DNA of 64,000 nucleotides from Eubacteriales bacterium (GTDB lineage Bacteria; Bacillota; Clostridia; Christensenellales; UBA1242): NCBI GenBank assembly GCA_018384735.1, contig JAHAXB010000032.1, positions 1 to 64,000 of the forward strand, read 5' to 3'. Shown piece by piece: positions 46,610 to 54,179 of this stretch (position 1 is its first letter; each line of letters starts with the position of its first letter). The notes under the pieces were generated by a model. It saw only the letters and a program-made list of their open reading frames with translations, ran no database searches and was not told where the DNA came from. The position numbers and the translations under genes were made by a program.

Positions 46610-47520
46610 GCTCGACCTCCCATGCGTTGGATGAAATAATCTTCCATGTTATCCGTAGCAAAAGTAATACTTTCCACATTAATGCCCGCTTTGACCAATT
46701 CAGTGTTGACTTTAGAACTTTCCAGTTTTTCGCCAGCCACATCCAAACTGTTTTCGTTGGCGCTAATTTTAGCTTTAGGTGCCAGTTTCTTGATGACCTT
46801 GGCGGCAACCGCAGGCTGGTCGGTTACAATGTGCAATTTTTGTTGGCACTGCTTCATCAATTCGTCCGCGGCAATTTCTTCCACTAAACGACCTTGGTTA
46901 ATGATACCGTAGCGGGTGGTAATTTTAGCCAGCTCGTCCAACAAGTGACTGGAAACCAAAATGGTCACACCTTGTTCACGGTTCAAACGCAACAACAGGT
47001 CGCGGATTTCTTTAATACCTTCCGGATCCAAACCGTTAATCGGTTCGTCCAAAATTAACATATCGGGATGACCGAGCATGGCAATCGCAATACCTAAACG
47101 CTGTTTCATTCCCAACGAGAACTTGCCCACTTTCTTTTTGCCCACGTCCCCCAAACCGACAAAACGCAAAATGCTGTCGATTTCGCTGGCATCTGCATTC
47201 GCCAGTAGCGCAAAGCGTCGCAAATTTTCCGCCGCTGTACAACCTTTGTACAAAGCGGGTTCCTCAATCAGTGAGCCAATTTGATGACGCGCCTGAGTTA
47301 ATTTTGTGGCACCGAACAATCTGATGGTACCTTGGGTCGGTTGTGACATACCGAGCAACAACTTCATCAAAGTCGTTTTACCAGCGCCGTTCTTACCAAT
47401 GAACCCATAGATATCGCCTTGTGCCACATGCATATTGACATGGTCCAAAACGGTTTTGCTACCATAGGTCTTGGTCAAATTACTGGTCTCAATCACCCAG
47501 TGATTTTGACTTGTTTCCAT
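46606..47520 (-). CDS. ABC transporter ATP-binding protein
   Basis: 304 residues. Walker A GKNGAGKTTLMK, signature FSLGMKQRLGIAIAML, Walker B MLILDEPINGLDP, and H-loop SSHLLDE. The C-terminal 80 residues are an extra regulatory domain seen in the bacitracin/lantibiotic export group. TTGACA-N17-TACAAT lies upstream. Confidence 0.93.
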   Translation of the reverse strand: METSQNHWVIETSNLTKTYGSKTVLDHVNMHVAQGDIYGFIGKNGAGKTTLMKLLLGMSQPTQGTIRLFGATKLTQARHQIGSLIEEPALYKGCTAAENLRRFALLANADASEIDSILRFVGLGDVGKKKVGKFSLGMKQRLGIAIAMLGHPDMLILDEPINGLDPEGIKEIRDLLLRLNREQGVTILVSSHLLDELAKITTRYGIINQGRLVEEIAADELMKQCQQKLHIVTDQPAVAAKVIKKLAPKAKISANENSLDVAGEKLESSKVNTELVKAGINVESITFATDNMEDYFIQRMGGRA

Positions 47521-47526
47521 AACCGC

Positions 47527-47555
47527 ATTGTACCCCGCCCAAAATCATGTGTCAA
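47527..47555 (-). promoter_or_regulatory. Promoter of the ABC exporter
   Basis: Consensus TTGACA (47550-47555), 17 bp, TACAAT (47527-47532), ending 6 bases before the ATG at 47520. It sits directly after the tRNA terminator. Confidence 0.75.
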
Positions 47556-47564
47556 ACAAGAGCA

Positions 47565-47596
47565 ACAAAAAAGACCAAATCGTACGACTTGGTCTT
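47565..47596 (-). terminator. Terminator of tRNA-Leu
   Basis: AAGACCAA and TTGGTCTT form a hairpin with loop of ten bases, followed by TTTTTTGTT on the minus strand. Confidence 0.8.
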
Positions 47597-47599
47597 CTT

Positions 47600-47686
47600 T
47601 GGTGCCCAGGATCGGACTTGAACCGATATGGAGTTGCCCCCGAGGGATTTTAAGTCCCTTGCGTCTGCCGATTTCGCCACCTGGGC
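47600..47686 (-). tRNA. tRNA-Leu (UAA)
   Basis: On the minus strand GCCCAGG and CCTGGGC form the acceptor stem, the anticodon arm is GGGACTTAAAATCCC with anticodon TAA, a long variable arm follows (CGGGGGCAACTCC), and the T arm is ATCGGTTCAAGTCCGAT. CCA is encoded. 87 bases, class II. The leucine identity follows from the anticodon and long variable arm. Confidence 0.97.
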
Positions 47687-47696
47687 GTATGTTGAG

Positions 47697-47725
47697 ATTA
47701 TAACACCCGCCGTGGCAAATGACAA
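47697..47725 (-). promoter_or_regulatory. Promoter of tRNA-Leu
   Basis: TTGTCA (47720-47725), 17 bp, TGT-extended TATAAT (47697-47702), near consensus as expected for a stable RNA. Confidence 0.85.
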
Positions 47726-47744
47726 GATAATTTGCACAGAAAAG

Positions 47745-47773
47745 TTGCCGAAACCCGGAAAATGTGGAATAAT
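47745..47773 (+). promoter_or_regulatory. Promoter of phosphoketolase
   Basis: TTGCCG (47745-47750), 17 bp, TGG-extended AATAAT (47768-47773), ending 6 bases before the ATG at 47780. Confidence 0.6.
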
Positions 47774-47779
47774 CAAAAC

Positions 47780-50041
47780 ATGAAACAAAATGAAGATTTT
47801 AGCACACTGGACCGCTATTTCCGCGCCGCTAATTATTTAGCCGTAGCCCAATTATACTTACGCGACAATCCGATTTTGGAACGTCCCTTAACGCGTAACG
47901 ACATCAAGGCCCGCATCTTGGGTCATTGGGGTACGGTGGTCGGACAAAATTTTATTTACGCACATTTAAGCCGTGCCATTAAAAAATTTGACCAAGACAT
48001 GGTTTTAATTTCGGGACCGGGTCACGGTGGTAACTTCTTCATTGCGAACGCTTACTTGGAAGGCACTTACAGCGAAGTTTATCCGGAATACACCCGCGAC
48101 AAAGCTGGTATTCAAAAATTATGTCAGGCATTCTCTTTTCCCGGTGGTGTCTCTTCCCACGTTGCGCCCCAAGTTCCCGGTAGTATGCACGAAGGCGGCG
48201 AACTGGGCTATTCGTTAGCGCACGGTTTTGGTGCCGTACTTGACCACCCGAATCTGGTCGCCGCTGTGATTGTAGGCGATGGCGAAGCCGAAACCGGACC
48301 ATTGTCCGCCAGCTGGTGGGGTACCAAATTTTTGCATCACCAAAAAGACGGTCACATCCTGCCCATTTTACATTTGAATGGTTACAAGATTGCAAACCCG
48401 ACTTTACTCGCCCGCATTACACCGGAAGAACGCCATCAGTTCTTTGCTGGTTTGGGTTACGAAGCTATCGAAGTCGTGGTCGGACGTAACCCCGCCGATA
48501 TCATGCAAGACCACCAAGCCATGGCACAGGCTGTTGATTATTGCTTACAATGCTTCCGTACCCAAAACGGTAAACACCCGATGATTATTTTGAACTCACC
48601 CAAAGGTTGGACGGGCCCCACGACCGTGGACGGTAAAACTGTCGCTGGCACCTTCAACGCCCACCAAGTTCCCGTCGACATGAGCCAACCGCACCATGTG
48701 CAAATTGTGAATGACTGGTTACAATCTTACCGTCCGCAAGAATTATTCAACGCAGATGGTTCCTTACAAGCCGACATCGCGGCTTTCTGTCCGGTTGGAG
48801 CGCGTCGCTTATCCGCGAACCCACTGACCCGCGGTGGCTGTCAGTACGCACCCTTGGCATTCCCCAAAGTTAATCAATTTTTCGTTGACCCCAAAGCCAC
48901 TGTGCAAGACACCAATGTATTATCCACCTATGTGGCTGCCATCATGCAACTTAACCCCAATAGTTTCCGTTTCTTTTGTCCGGACGAAGCTAAATCCAAC
49001 CGCTTGTACGCGCCATTCCAAATTACCAACCGCGCTTGGCAAGTCGCCCACTACCCGTTCGATGAGGGCTTGGCTCCCGATGGTCGAATCATGGATGGTA
49101 TGCTTTCCGAACACATGTGCGAAGGTATGTTGGAAGGTTACACCTTAACCGGACGCCACGGTTTCTTTGCCACTTACGAAGCGTTTGGACGCGTGGTCGA
49201 CAGTATGTTGAACCAACACGCCAAATGGTTGAAGCAAACCCGCTTGATGCCTTGGCGCACTCCGTTGCCCTGTTTGAACTTCATTAACACCAGTCACACT
49301 TGGCAACAAGACCACAACGGTTATAGTCACCAAGACACTGGCATGGCAACCCACTTAATGGACAAAGACCAACACGTTGTGCGTTGCTACTTCCCCGCGG
49401 ATGCCAACACTTTGGTGGCGGTCTTTGATAAGTGCTTACACGATACGAACAAAATCAACTTGATTACCGCTTCCAAACACCCAACCCACGGTTGGCGTAC
49501 CGGCGCTCAAGCGCTGGCCGATGTCAAAGCGGGTATCAGTATTTGGCATGATGTAACCGACCCCGATGTCGTTTTAGCTTGCATGGGCGATACGCCGACC
49601 AAAGAATGTATGGCAGCCCTGAAAATTTTAAAAGCCCAAATGCCAAACTTAAAAGTTCGTTTGGTCAACGTGATTGATGCGGGCATCTTGGGTGGTCGCG
49701 AAGACAGTTTGAATGACCAAGACTACGCGCGCTACTTCACCAACGACAAGCCCGTGGTTTTTGTCACCCACACTTACCGCAATTTGATTTACAGTCTAAT
49801 TGTTAAACGCCCGAACAGTCACCGTTACACCGTGAAAGGTTACCACGAAAACGGTGCCATCACGACCGGTTTTGATATGCGGGTCTTGAACGAAATCGAC
49901 CGCTTCCACATCGTGCAAGATGTTTTGGCGGCCACCACTCCGAATGCAAAATTATTCGCCGCCATGGACGAACAATTAAAACAACACCGCGCTTACATTT
50001 TGGCGTACGGTGTCGACCCCGACTGGGTAAATAATTTTTAA
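47780..50041 (+). CDS. xfp: Xylulose-5-phosphate/fructose-6-phosphate phosphoketolase
   Basis: Thiamine-diphosphate enzyme that splits xylulose-5-P or fructose-6-P into acetyl-phosphate plus glyceraldehyde-3-P or erythrose-4-P. LISGPGHGGNFFIANAYLEGTYSEVYPEYT and VIVGDGEAETGPLSASWWGTKFLHH (TPP and Mg site) are family signatures, as are GWTGPTTVDGK and WQQDHNGYSHQDTG. 753 residues from the ATG at 47780, slightly below the usual 790. Acetyl-phosphate made here would feed acetate kinase at 34679. Separate leaderless unit. Confidence 0.96.
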   Translation: MKQNEDFSTLDRYFRAANYLAVAQLYLRDNPILERPLTRNDIKARILGHWGTVVGQNFIYAHLSRAIKKFDQDMVLISGPGHGGNFFIANAYLEGTYSEVYPEYTRDKAGIQKLCQAFSFPGGVSSHVAPQVPGSMHEGGELGYSLAHGFGAVLDHPNLVAAVIVGDGEAETGPLSASWWGTKFLHHQKDGHILPILHLNGYKIANPTLLARITPEERHQFFAGLGYEAIEVVVGRNPADIMQDHQAMAQAVDYCLQCFRTQNGKHPMIILNSPKGWTGPTTVDGKTVAGTFNAHQVPVDMSQPHHVQIVNDWLQSYRPQELFNADGSLQADIAAFCPVGARRLSANPLTRGGCQYAPLAFPKVNQFFVDPKATVQDTNVLSTYVAAIMQLNPNSFRFFCPDEAKSNRLYAPFQITNRAWQVAHYPFDEGLAPDGRIMDGMLSEHMCEGMLEGYTLTGRHGFFATYEAFGRVVDSMLNQHAKWLKQTRLMPWRTPLPCLNFINTSHTWQQDHNGYSHQDTGMATHLMDKDQHVVRCYFPADANTLVAVFDKCLHDTNKINLITASKHPTHGWRTGAQALADVKAGISIWHDVTDPDVVLACMGDTPTKECMAALKILKAQMPNLKVRLVNVIDAGILGGREDSLNDQDYARYFTNDKPVVFVTHTYRNLIYSLIVKRPNSHRYTVKGYHENGAITTGFDMRVLNEIDRFHIVQDVLAATTPNAKLFAAMDEQLKQHRAYILAYGVDPDWVNNF

Positions 50042-50133
50042 CCGTGGTCTTTAACTAGGTTTTGCGGCATTTTTGCTGGGGTAATTGTCAGCATGGATTT
50101 ACGCTTGGGAGTTTGCGCGTCGACAAAGGTCAT
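50038..50133 (-). CDS. Possible 31-residue ORF after phosphoketolase
   Basis: On the minus strand an ATG at 50133 opens a 31-residue frame (MTFVDAQTPKRKSMLTITPAKMP) ending at 50038, overlapping the xfp stop. Its codons look like those of the core genes, but there is no Shine-Dalgarno or -10 at a proper distance. It may be a chance frame in the spacer between xfp and the next terminator. Confidence 0.2.
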   Translation of the reverse strand: MTFVDAQTPKRKSMLTITPAKMPQNLVKDHG

Positions 50134-50159
50134 GTTCGCGCGTCCCGAAGCAAGGGCAA

Positions 50160-50186
50160 CAAAAAACACCGCGCAGGCGGTGTTTT
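50160..50186. terminator. Terminator shared by xfp and the 76-residue membrane gene
   Basis: AACACCGC and GCGGTGTT, loop GCAG, with six A before and four T after, so it should work best for the minus-strand gene and also stop xfp. Confidence 0.85.
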
Positions 50187-50205
50187 GATTCATCATCGTA
50201 ATGGC

Positions 50206-50436
50206 TTATTTGGCACGGCCAGGCATCGTCAAACCAATGAAGCTAACTAACGTCAAAACAATGGCATTACCAGCAACTTGGAAAAACAATAATAATTGAT
50301 CCACCATGTTGTTGAAGTTAAAAGGTTTGAACGCGGTCATAAAAGTGTTCCAATCGTAACGCATACAAACACCAACCAACACCACCACAGCGGCTACCAA
50401 AACGATAAATGAAACAATACGACGTAAAATGCTCAT
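50206..50436 (-). CDS. Small membrane protein
   Basis: 76 residues with two membrane helices (IVSFIVLVAAVVVLVGVCM and FFQVAGNAIVLTLVSFIGLTM). No family recognised. AAAAGGAGGGGG lies just before the ATG. TAGACA-N18-TATAAT is upstream, with the -35 inside the loop of the preceding terminator, so its transcription and termination of the SpoIIQ-like gene are packed together. Confidence 0.75.
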   Translation of the reverse strand: MSILRRIVSFIVLVAAVVVLVGVCMRYDWNTFMTAFKPFNFNNMVDQLLLFFQVAGNAIVLTLVSFIGLTMPGRAK

Positions 50437-50462
50437 TTTCCCCCTCCTTTTATTTTCGACAA

Positions 50463-50492
50463 ATTATAACAAAAAGAAAAGGGATTTGTCTA
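50463..50492 (-). promoter_or_regulatory. Promoter of the 76-residue membrane gene
   Basis: TAGACA (50487-50492), 18 bp, TGT-extended TATAAT (50463-50468). Leader of about 20 bases with strong Shine-Dalgarno. Confidence 0.65.
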
Positions 50493-50503
50493 TCCCCTTT
50501 CCC
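50471..50503 (-). terminator. Terminator of the SpoIIQ-like gene
   Basis: AAAGGGGAT and ATCCCTTTT pair on the minus strand and are followed by CTTTTT. The loop TAGACAA contains the next gene's -35. Confidence 0.7.
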
Positions 50504-50555
50504 AAAATTTTTCCACTAATTTGTCATAGCCATTTTTATGACCTCAATTCCGCGA

Positions 50556-51179
50556 TTATTTGTTTTCGCCACCCGGGAATTCGACAAAATTTTCAGGATT
50601 GACCGGCTTGCCATCTTTGTAGGTCATTAAGCGTACATGTGGCATGTCAAACGCTTCGTAATTGGCCGAGTTACCCACAGTGCCGATTTGGTCGCCGCTT
50701 TTAACTTTGTCACCCACCTTGACGGTAATTTCGGCCAAACTGCTGTAAACAGTTTCCATGCCGTCCGCGTGTTTGATCCGCACCAAACGACCTGTGCTGG
50801 CGTCCCCGCTTTCGATGACCGAGGTAACTTCCCCGTCGTAACAAGCCACGACCTTAGTGCCGGCGGTTGCTCCCAATGTGTAACCTAAGTCGAACTCGTA
50901 CCATTTGGTCGTCGCGTTGTATTGCAACATGTCAAAGTCGGCCGCTTTCAAAACGGTTGCGGACGCAGCGTTCACAGGCATAACCCATGTTGCCACGACA
51001 GGTTGTGTACTGGGACCATTGACAGGATCAGGTATTTCCACCACTCCTTTATCATGATGTACGAAACTCATCGCGATAAAAGTTGTCGTCAACCCCAGCA
51101 TTAACACCACCAGCAAAGTGCTAATTGCAATCGCATTACGACGTGTTCTTTCCATTTGTGTAGCTGTGCGAATGTCCAT
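50556..51179 (-). CDS. SpoIIQ-like protein with degenerate LytM/M23 domain
   Basis: 207 residues from the ATG at 51179 (GGGAGGGGAAAGG upstream), not the 51317 start of the track. RNAIAISTLLVVLMLGLTTTFIAM is one membrane helix near residue 20, then an outside LytM-type domain: YEFDLGYTLGATAGTKVVACYDGEVTSV, LVRIKHADGMETVYSSLAEITVKVGDKVKSGDQIGTVGNSA, and DMPHVRLMTYKDGKPVNPENF. The zinc HxxxD is replaced by sequence without the His, and HxH is HVR, so catalysis is unlikely. The layout is like SpoIIQ, which binds SpoIIIAH across the forespore membranes, but it may instead be a non-spore wall regulator. Confidence 0.78.
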   Translation of the reverse strand: MDIRTATQMERTRRNAIAISTLLVVLMLGLTTTFIAMSFVHHDKGVVEIPDPVNGPSTQPVVATWVMPVNAASATVLKAADFDMLQYNATTKWYEFDLGYTLGATAGTKVVACYDGEVTSVIESGDASTGRLVRIKHADGMETVYSSLAEITVKVGDKVKSGDQIGTVGNSANYEAFDMPHVRLMTYKDGKPVNPENFVEFPGGENK

Positions 51180-51240
51180 TTCCTTTCCCCTCCCTTGCCA
51201 TGATTTTCGACCAACCACCAATGTTTTATACATATAATTT

Positions 51241-51537
51241 CTAGCGTTCAATAAAGGTGGCGCAGTCGGCTTGGTTGGTGTCTTCGTTGTCAACGACGGC
51301 GATACCGTTAGCCGCACAGCGACAGTCGTGATTATACAAGCACGAACCCATGGTACACGCTAAAGGTACATTGTGGGGCTTGGTTGGTGCCAGTTCGGAC
51401 GCCAATTCTAAATCGACCTTGCCGTGTTCTTTCTGATATGTCGTACAATTAGCATTGCGACAAACTTTGACTTCATGCGCGTGACAAGCACCAGCGTGAT
51501 TAAATTTACAATCAATTTTTCGACAGCGAATATTCAT
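51241..51537 (-). CDS. DUF1540-like cysteine-rich protein
   Basis: 98 residues with two Cys-rich units: CRKIDCKFNHAGACHAHEVKVCRNANCTTY and CTMGSCLYNHDCRCAANGIAV...ADCATF. Each matches the DUF1540 pattern of four or more Cys that probably bind metal. Function of the family is unknown; it is common in Clostridia. Directly upstream of the SpoIIQ-like gene on the same strand with no terminator between, so probably cotranscribed. Confidence 0.85.
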   Translation of the reverse strand: MNIRCRKIDCKFNHAGACHAHEVKVCRNANCTTYQKEHGKVDLELASELAPTKPHNVPLACTMGSCLYNHDCRCAANGIAVVDNEDTNQADCATFIER

Positions 51538-51571
51538 TATACATTTATTATTTCTTATATTAAAATAAAGT

Positions 51572-52024
51572 ATGCAAATTTATTTATTAAAGGATTTGAA
51601 AGGACACGGCAAAGCCGGCGAAATTGTTAATTTGAACGACGGTTATGCCAAAAATTTTGTGATTAAAAATAAGATTGGCAAGCCGGTCGACAACGCGGTG
51701 TTAAGCGAGATGAAAGCCAAAGCCGACAGCGTGGCGTTCAAAAACCAAACCGAAATCGCGGCCATCAAAGCCCAAATCGAACAATTAAAAAACACACCGG
51801 TAACTTTACATTGCAAAGTCGGTGCGAACCAAAAATTATTTGGTAGCATTACCGGCGCGGAAATCAGCACGGCACTCGCGGAAAAAGGTGTCAACGTGGA
51901 CAAACACTTAATTAACATCACGGAACCAATCAAAACCACGGGTACATATAATGTAACAGTTAAATACAATCATCAGTTGACGGGCAACATTACCGTCCAT
52001 GTGGAGGAACTCAATGCAAAATGA
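51572..52024 (+). CDS. rplI: Ribosomal protein bL9
   Basis: 150 residues: MQIYLLKDLKGHGKAGEIVNLNDGYAKNFV is the L9 signature, followed by the long linking helix and the C-terminal rRNA-binding domain. Normal length. TATATT ends 10 bases before the ATG, so the leader is at most a few bases. The stop overlaps the start region of the GlmU-like gene. Confidence 0.97.
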   Translation: MQIYLLKDLKGHGKAGEIVNLNDGYAKNFVIKNKIGKPVDNAVLSEMKAKADSVAFKNQTEIAAIKAQIEQLKNTPVTLHCKVGANQKLFGSITGAEISTALAEKGVNVDKHLINITEPIKTTGTYNVTVKYNHQLTGNITVHVEELNAK

Positions 52025-53045
52025 CAACATTTTTGTCTTGGTACTATCATTAGAACAATACCAAAACACCACTCTGTTGTCCCAGCCGATTTGTGGTCGC
52101 ACCATGCAACAATGGGTTACTGCGGCTGCGGCTCCATTCAAAACTAAATCCGTCATCGTTTCACCTACCGATGACATCATCACGATTTTCAAAAACCATC
52201 TGACGGGCGCGACTTTCACGGTGATTACCTATGATGATATGCCACTGCTGACCACCCAAGACATCACGGACGCAGTCGATTACTGTTTCCACAAAAATGT
52301 TCCGGCGGTCAAACTGCCCCGCGGTTGGGTTTTCAATACCGAATTGGTGGCACAAAGTGAAACCTTCCCCGTTACCGAATTTCACGGCGCGCGCCAAGAA
52401 AATTACTTGGTGGCTTTTAACCACGCCCAAATTGCAAAAATTCGCGCTATCATGCAGGAGCGCATTAACGAACAACATTTGAAAAACGGCGTCAACATTA
52501 TCGACCCCAACCACACCTACATTGACGCGGAAGTCGTGCTGGAAAAGAATGTAACCGTGGAACCCAACGCCCACTTAATCGGCAAAACCACCGTGCACAG
52601 CGGAACCCACATTTTGGACGGCTGCCACATTACGGACGCGGTAATTGGTCAAGATTGTGAAGTCGGACCCTACGCCCACATTCGTCCCAATTCCAGTATT
52701 GGTAACAAATGCCGGATCGGTAACTACGTTGAAATCAAACGTTCACGCATTGGCGATGGCACCAAAGTCGCGCATATGACCTATGTCGGCGACAGCACTT
52801 TGGGCAAAGATTGTAACGTTGGCTGTGGCGTAATTTTCTGCAACTACAACGGCAAAACCAAAAGCAATTGTTTGGTTGGCGACAAGACTTTCATCGGCAG
52901 CAATTCCTGCTTAATCGCGCCGGTACAAATCGGCGACCACGCTTACATTGCCGCGGGTTCGGTCATTACCGACGAACTGCCCGCCCACGCTTTGGGTATC
53001 TCCCGTGCGCGCCAAGCCATCAAAGAGCATTATGTAGCTGAATAA
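52014..53045 (+). CDS. GlmU-like left-handed beta-helix acetyltransferase, nucleotidyltransferase part degenerate
   Basis: 343 residues from the ATG at 52014, with GTGGAGG upstream, 11 bases inside rplI. The C-terminal two thirds are like GlmU: NGVNIIDPNHTYIDAEVVLEKNVTVEPNAHLIGKT and hexapeptide repeats through NYVEIKRSRIGDGTKVAHMTYVGDSTLGKDCNVGCG. That domain acetylates glucosamine-1-P. The N-terminal 130 residues keep a Rossmann-like pattern but lack the LAAGKGTRM and metal motifs of the uridyltransferase. It is therefore either acetyltransferase only or changed in function. GlmU is normally 450-460 residues. Confidence 0.85.
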   Translation: MQNDNIFVLVLSLEQYQNTTLLSQPICGRTMQQWVTAAAAPFKTKSVIVSPTDDIITIFKNHLTGATFTVITYDDMPLLTTQDITDAVDYCFHKNVPAVKLPRGWVFNTELVAQSETFPVTEFHGARQENYLVAFNHAQIAKIRAIMQERINEQHLKNGVNIIDPNHTYIDAEVVLEKNVTVEPNAHLIGKTTVHSGTHILDGCHITDAVIGQDCEVGPYAHIRPNSSIGNKCRIGNYVEIKRSRIGDGTKVAHMTYVGDSTLGKDCNVGCGVIFCNYNGKTKSNCLVGDKTFIGSNSCLIAPVQIGDHAYIAAGSVITDELPAHALGISRARQAIKEHYVAE

Positions 53046-53337
53046 TTTTACGCAAACGATTAACCACACCACTTTTGGTAATGTGCAAAATGTGCGCCAA
53101 CTCTTCGTAGGTTGCATCCGGATTTTCGACACGCGCGTTGGCGGTCTCCTGCAATTTGGGACTGAGTTTACGGAAGCGTCCGTCCGCTTTTAAATCTTGG
53201 ATTAAACCGATTTGAAAACTGGCGGCCTTAACCTGTTTAGCAATGTTACCCGAATCACAGTTCGCGGCGCGGTTAGCATTGTTCCGAATAATGCCCATGA
53301 TGATGCGGTCGCACTTGGTTAAATCAGGATTGGCCAT
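53020..53337 (-). CDS. WhiA C-terminal HTH domain protein (short)
   Basis: 105 residues matching the C-terminal DNA-binding part of WhiA: NRAANCDSGNIAKQVKAASFQIGLI, LSPKLQETANARVENPDATYEELAHIL and TKSGVVNRLRKI. WhiA is normally about 310 residues with an N-terminal LAGLIDADG-like domain that is absent here. It starts 14 bases inside the PHP gene and is cotranscribed with it. Whether a full WhiA exists elsewhere is unknown. WhiA controls division and sporulation genes in Actinobacteria and division in Bacillus. Confidence 0.85.
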   Translation of the reverse strand: MANPDLTKCDRIIMGIIRNNANRAANCDSGNIAKQVKAASFQIGLIQDLKADGRFRKLSPKLQETANARVENPDATYEELAHILHITKSGVVNRLRKIIQLHNAL

Positions 53338-54133
53338 TTTCCGCCTTAACAATTTGGTCTAACAATAAACCGTTCGGACGCACAAAAGGTTTGTCCAAGT
53401 TTAAAATACACGCGGGGTCATAATCACACAATTTTAAGAAATCGCCGACGCGGTCCATACGCCCCACATTTTCGGCTTTGTGCGCGTCACTGCTGATAAC
53501 AAATTTCACGCCCATAGCTGCCATGCGTTCAAAGTCCACGGGACGGAAACTGATTTTTTTGTTGTTCAGTTCCATGGCCGTACCACGCGCAACGCAGACT
53601 TTGGCAACTTCCAAAACATTAACACGGAAATAACGGCTGGGGTGTGACAGAATATCAATGTTATTTTTTTCAATGGCGCGAATTACGGCTTGGGTATTTT
53701 TGCGCACCAAACTCTTGGGTGTCCAGTTAATCCCCATGCGACGCATCACAAACCAAAACATATTCGGAATGTAATAAGTAAACAGTTGGGAAAACTTTTT
53801 GGGTTGCACCGACATGTGAACCCCGCAGATTAAATAATCATACAAACGGCGTTCGTCGCTGGCAATATCAATGTCGCCGTCCATGCCTACCACGTTACAT
53901 TCGGTACCATAAAAAGTTTTAATGCCGTGTAATTTACCCGAACGAAGTACTTGGGCTTTAGCCAAAAGCGCGTTTTCTAAGCGTTTCTTTTTGTTACGGG
54001 CGCGGTAATGTGCATGGTCGGTAATACCGACTTCGGACAAACCACGTTTCTTTGCGGCTGCAATATTTTCATCGATGGTGTTGATGCCATCGCTATCGAT
54101 TGTATGTGTGTGATAATCACCATAAACCTTCAT
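53324..54133 (-). CDS. PHP-domain phosphoesterase (YcdX-like)
   Basis: 269 residues from the ATG at 54133. YGDYHTHTIDSDG, ITDHAHY, GTECNV, ICGVHMS, LSHPSRY and ISSDAHKAENVG are the metal ligands of the PHP barrel in order. Such enzymes are phosphatases or phosphoesterases of unknown natural substrate. TTGCGG-N18-TATACT ends 9 bases upstream. Same transcript as the WhiA fragment; in many Bacillota whiA sits with rapZ and yvcK, so this context differs. Confidence 0.9.
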   Translation of the reverse strand: MKVYGDYHTHTIDSDGINTIDENIAAAKKRGLSEVGITDHAHYRARNKKKRLENALLAKAQVLRSGKLHGIKTFYGTECNVVGMDGDIDIASDERRLYDYLICGVHMSVQPKKFSQLFTYYIPNMFWFVMRRMGINWTPKSLVRKNTQAVIRAIEKNNIDILSHPSRYFRVNVLEVAKVCVARGTAMELNNKKISFRPVDFERMAAMGVKFVISSDAHKAENVGRMDRVGDFLKLCDYDPACILNLDKPFVRPNGLLLDQIVKAENGQS

Positions 54134-54179
54134 GATGGTTTTAGTATACCTTTTTATCAATTACCACCGCAAGTGATAT

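Noticed and set aside
50079-50160. SRP RNA in the spacer after phosphoketolase
   Set aside because: GGTCA and GAAGCAAGG fragments recall the SRP core, but the conserved symmetric and asymmetric loops and the closing helix cannot be matched.
50062-50250. 62-residue plus-strand ORF from the track
   Set aside because: It runs through a terminator hairpin and into the opposite-strand membrane protein gene, with no ribosome site and unusual composition.
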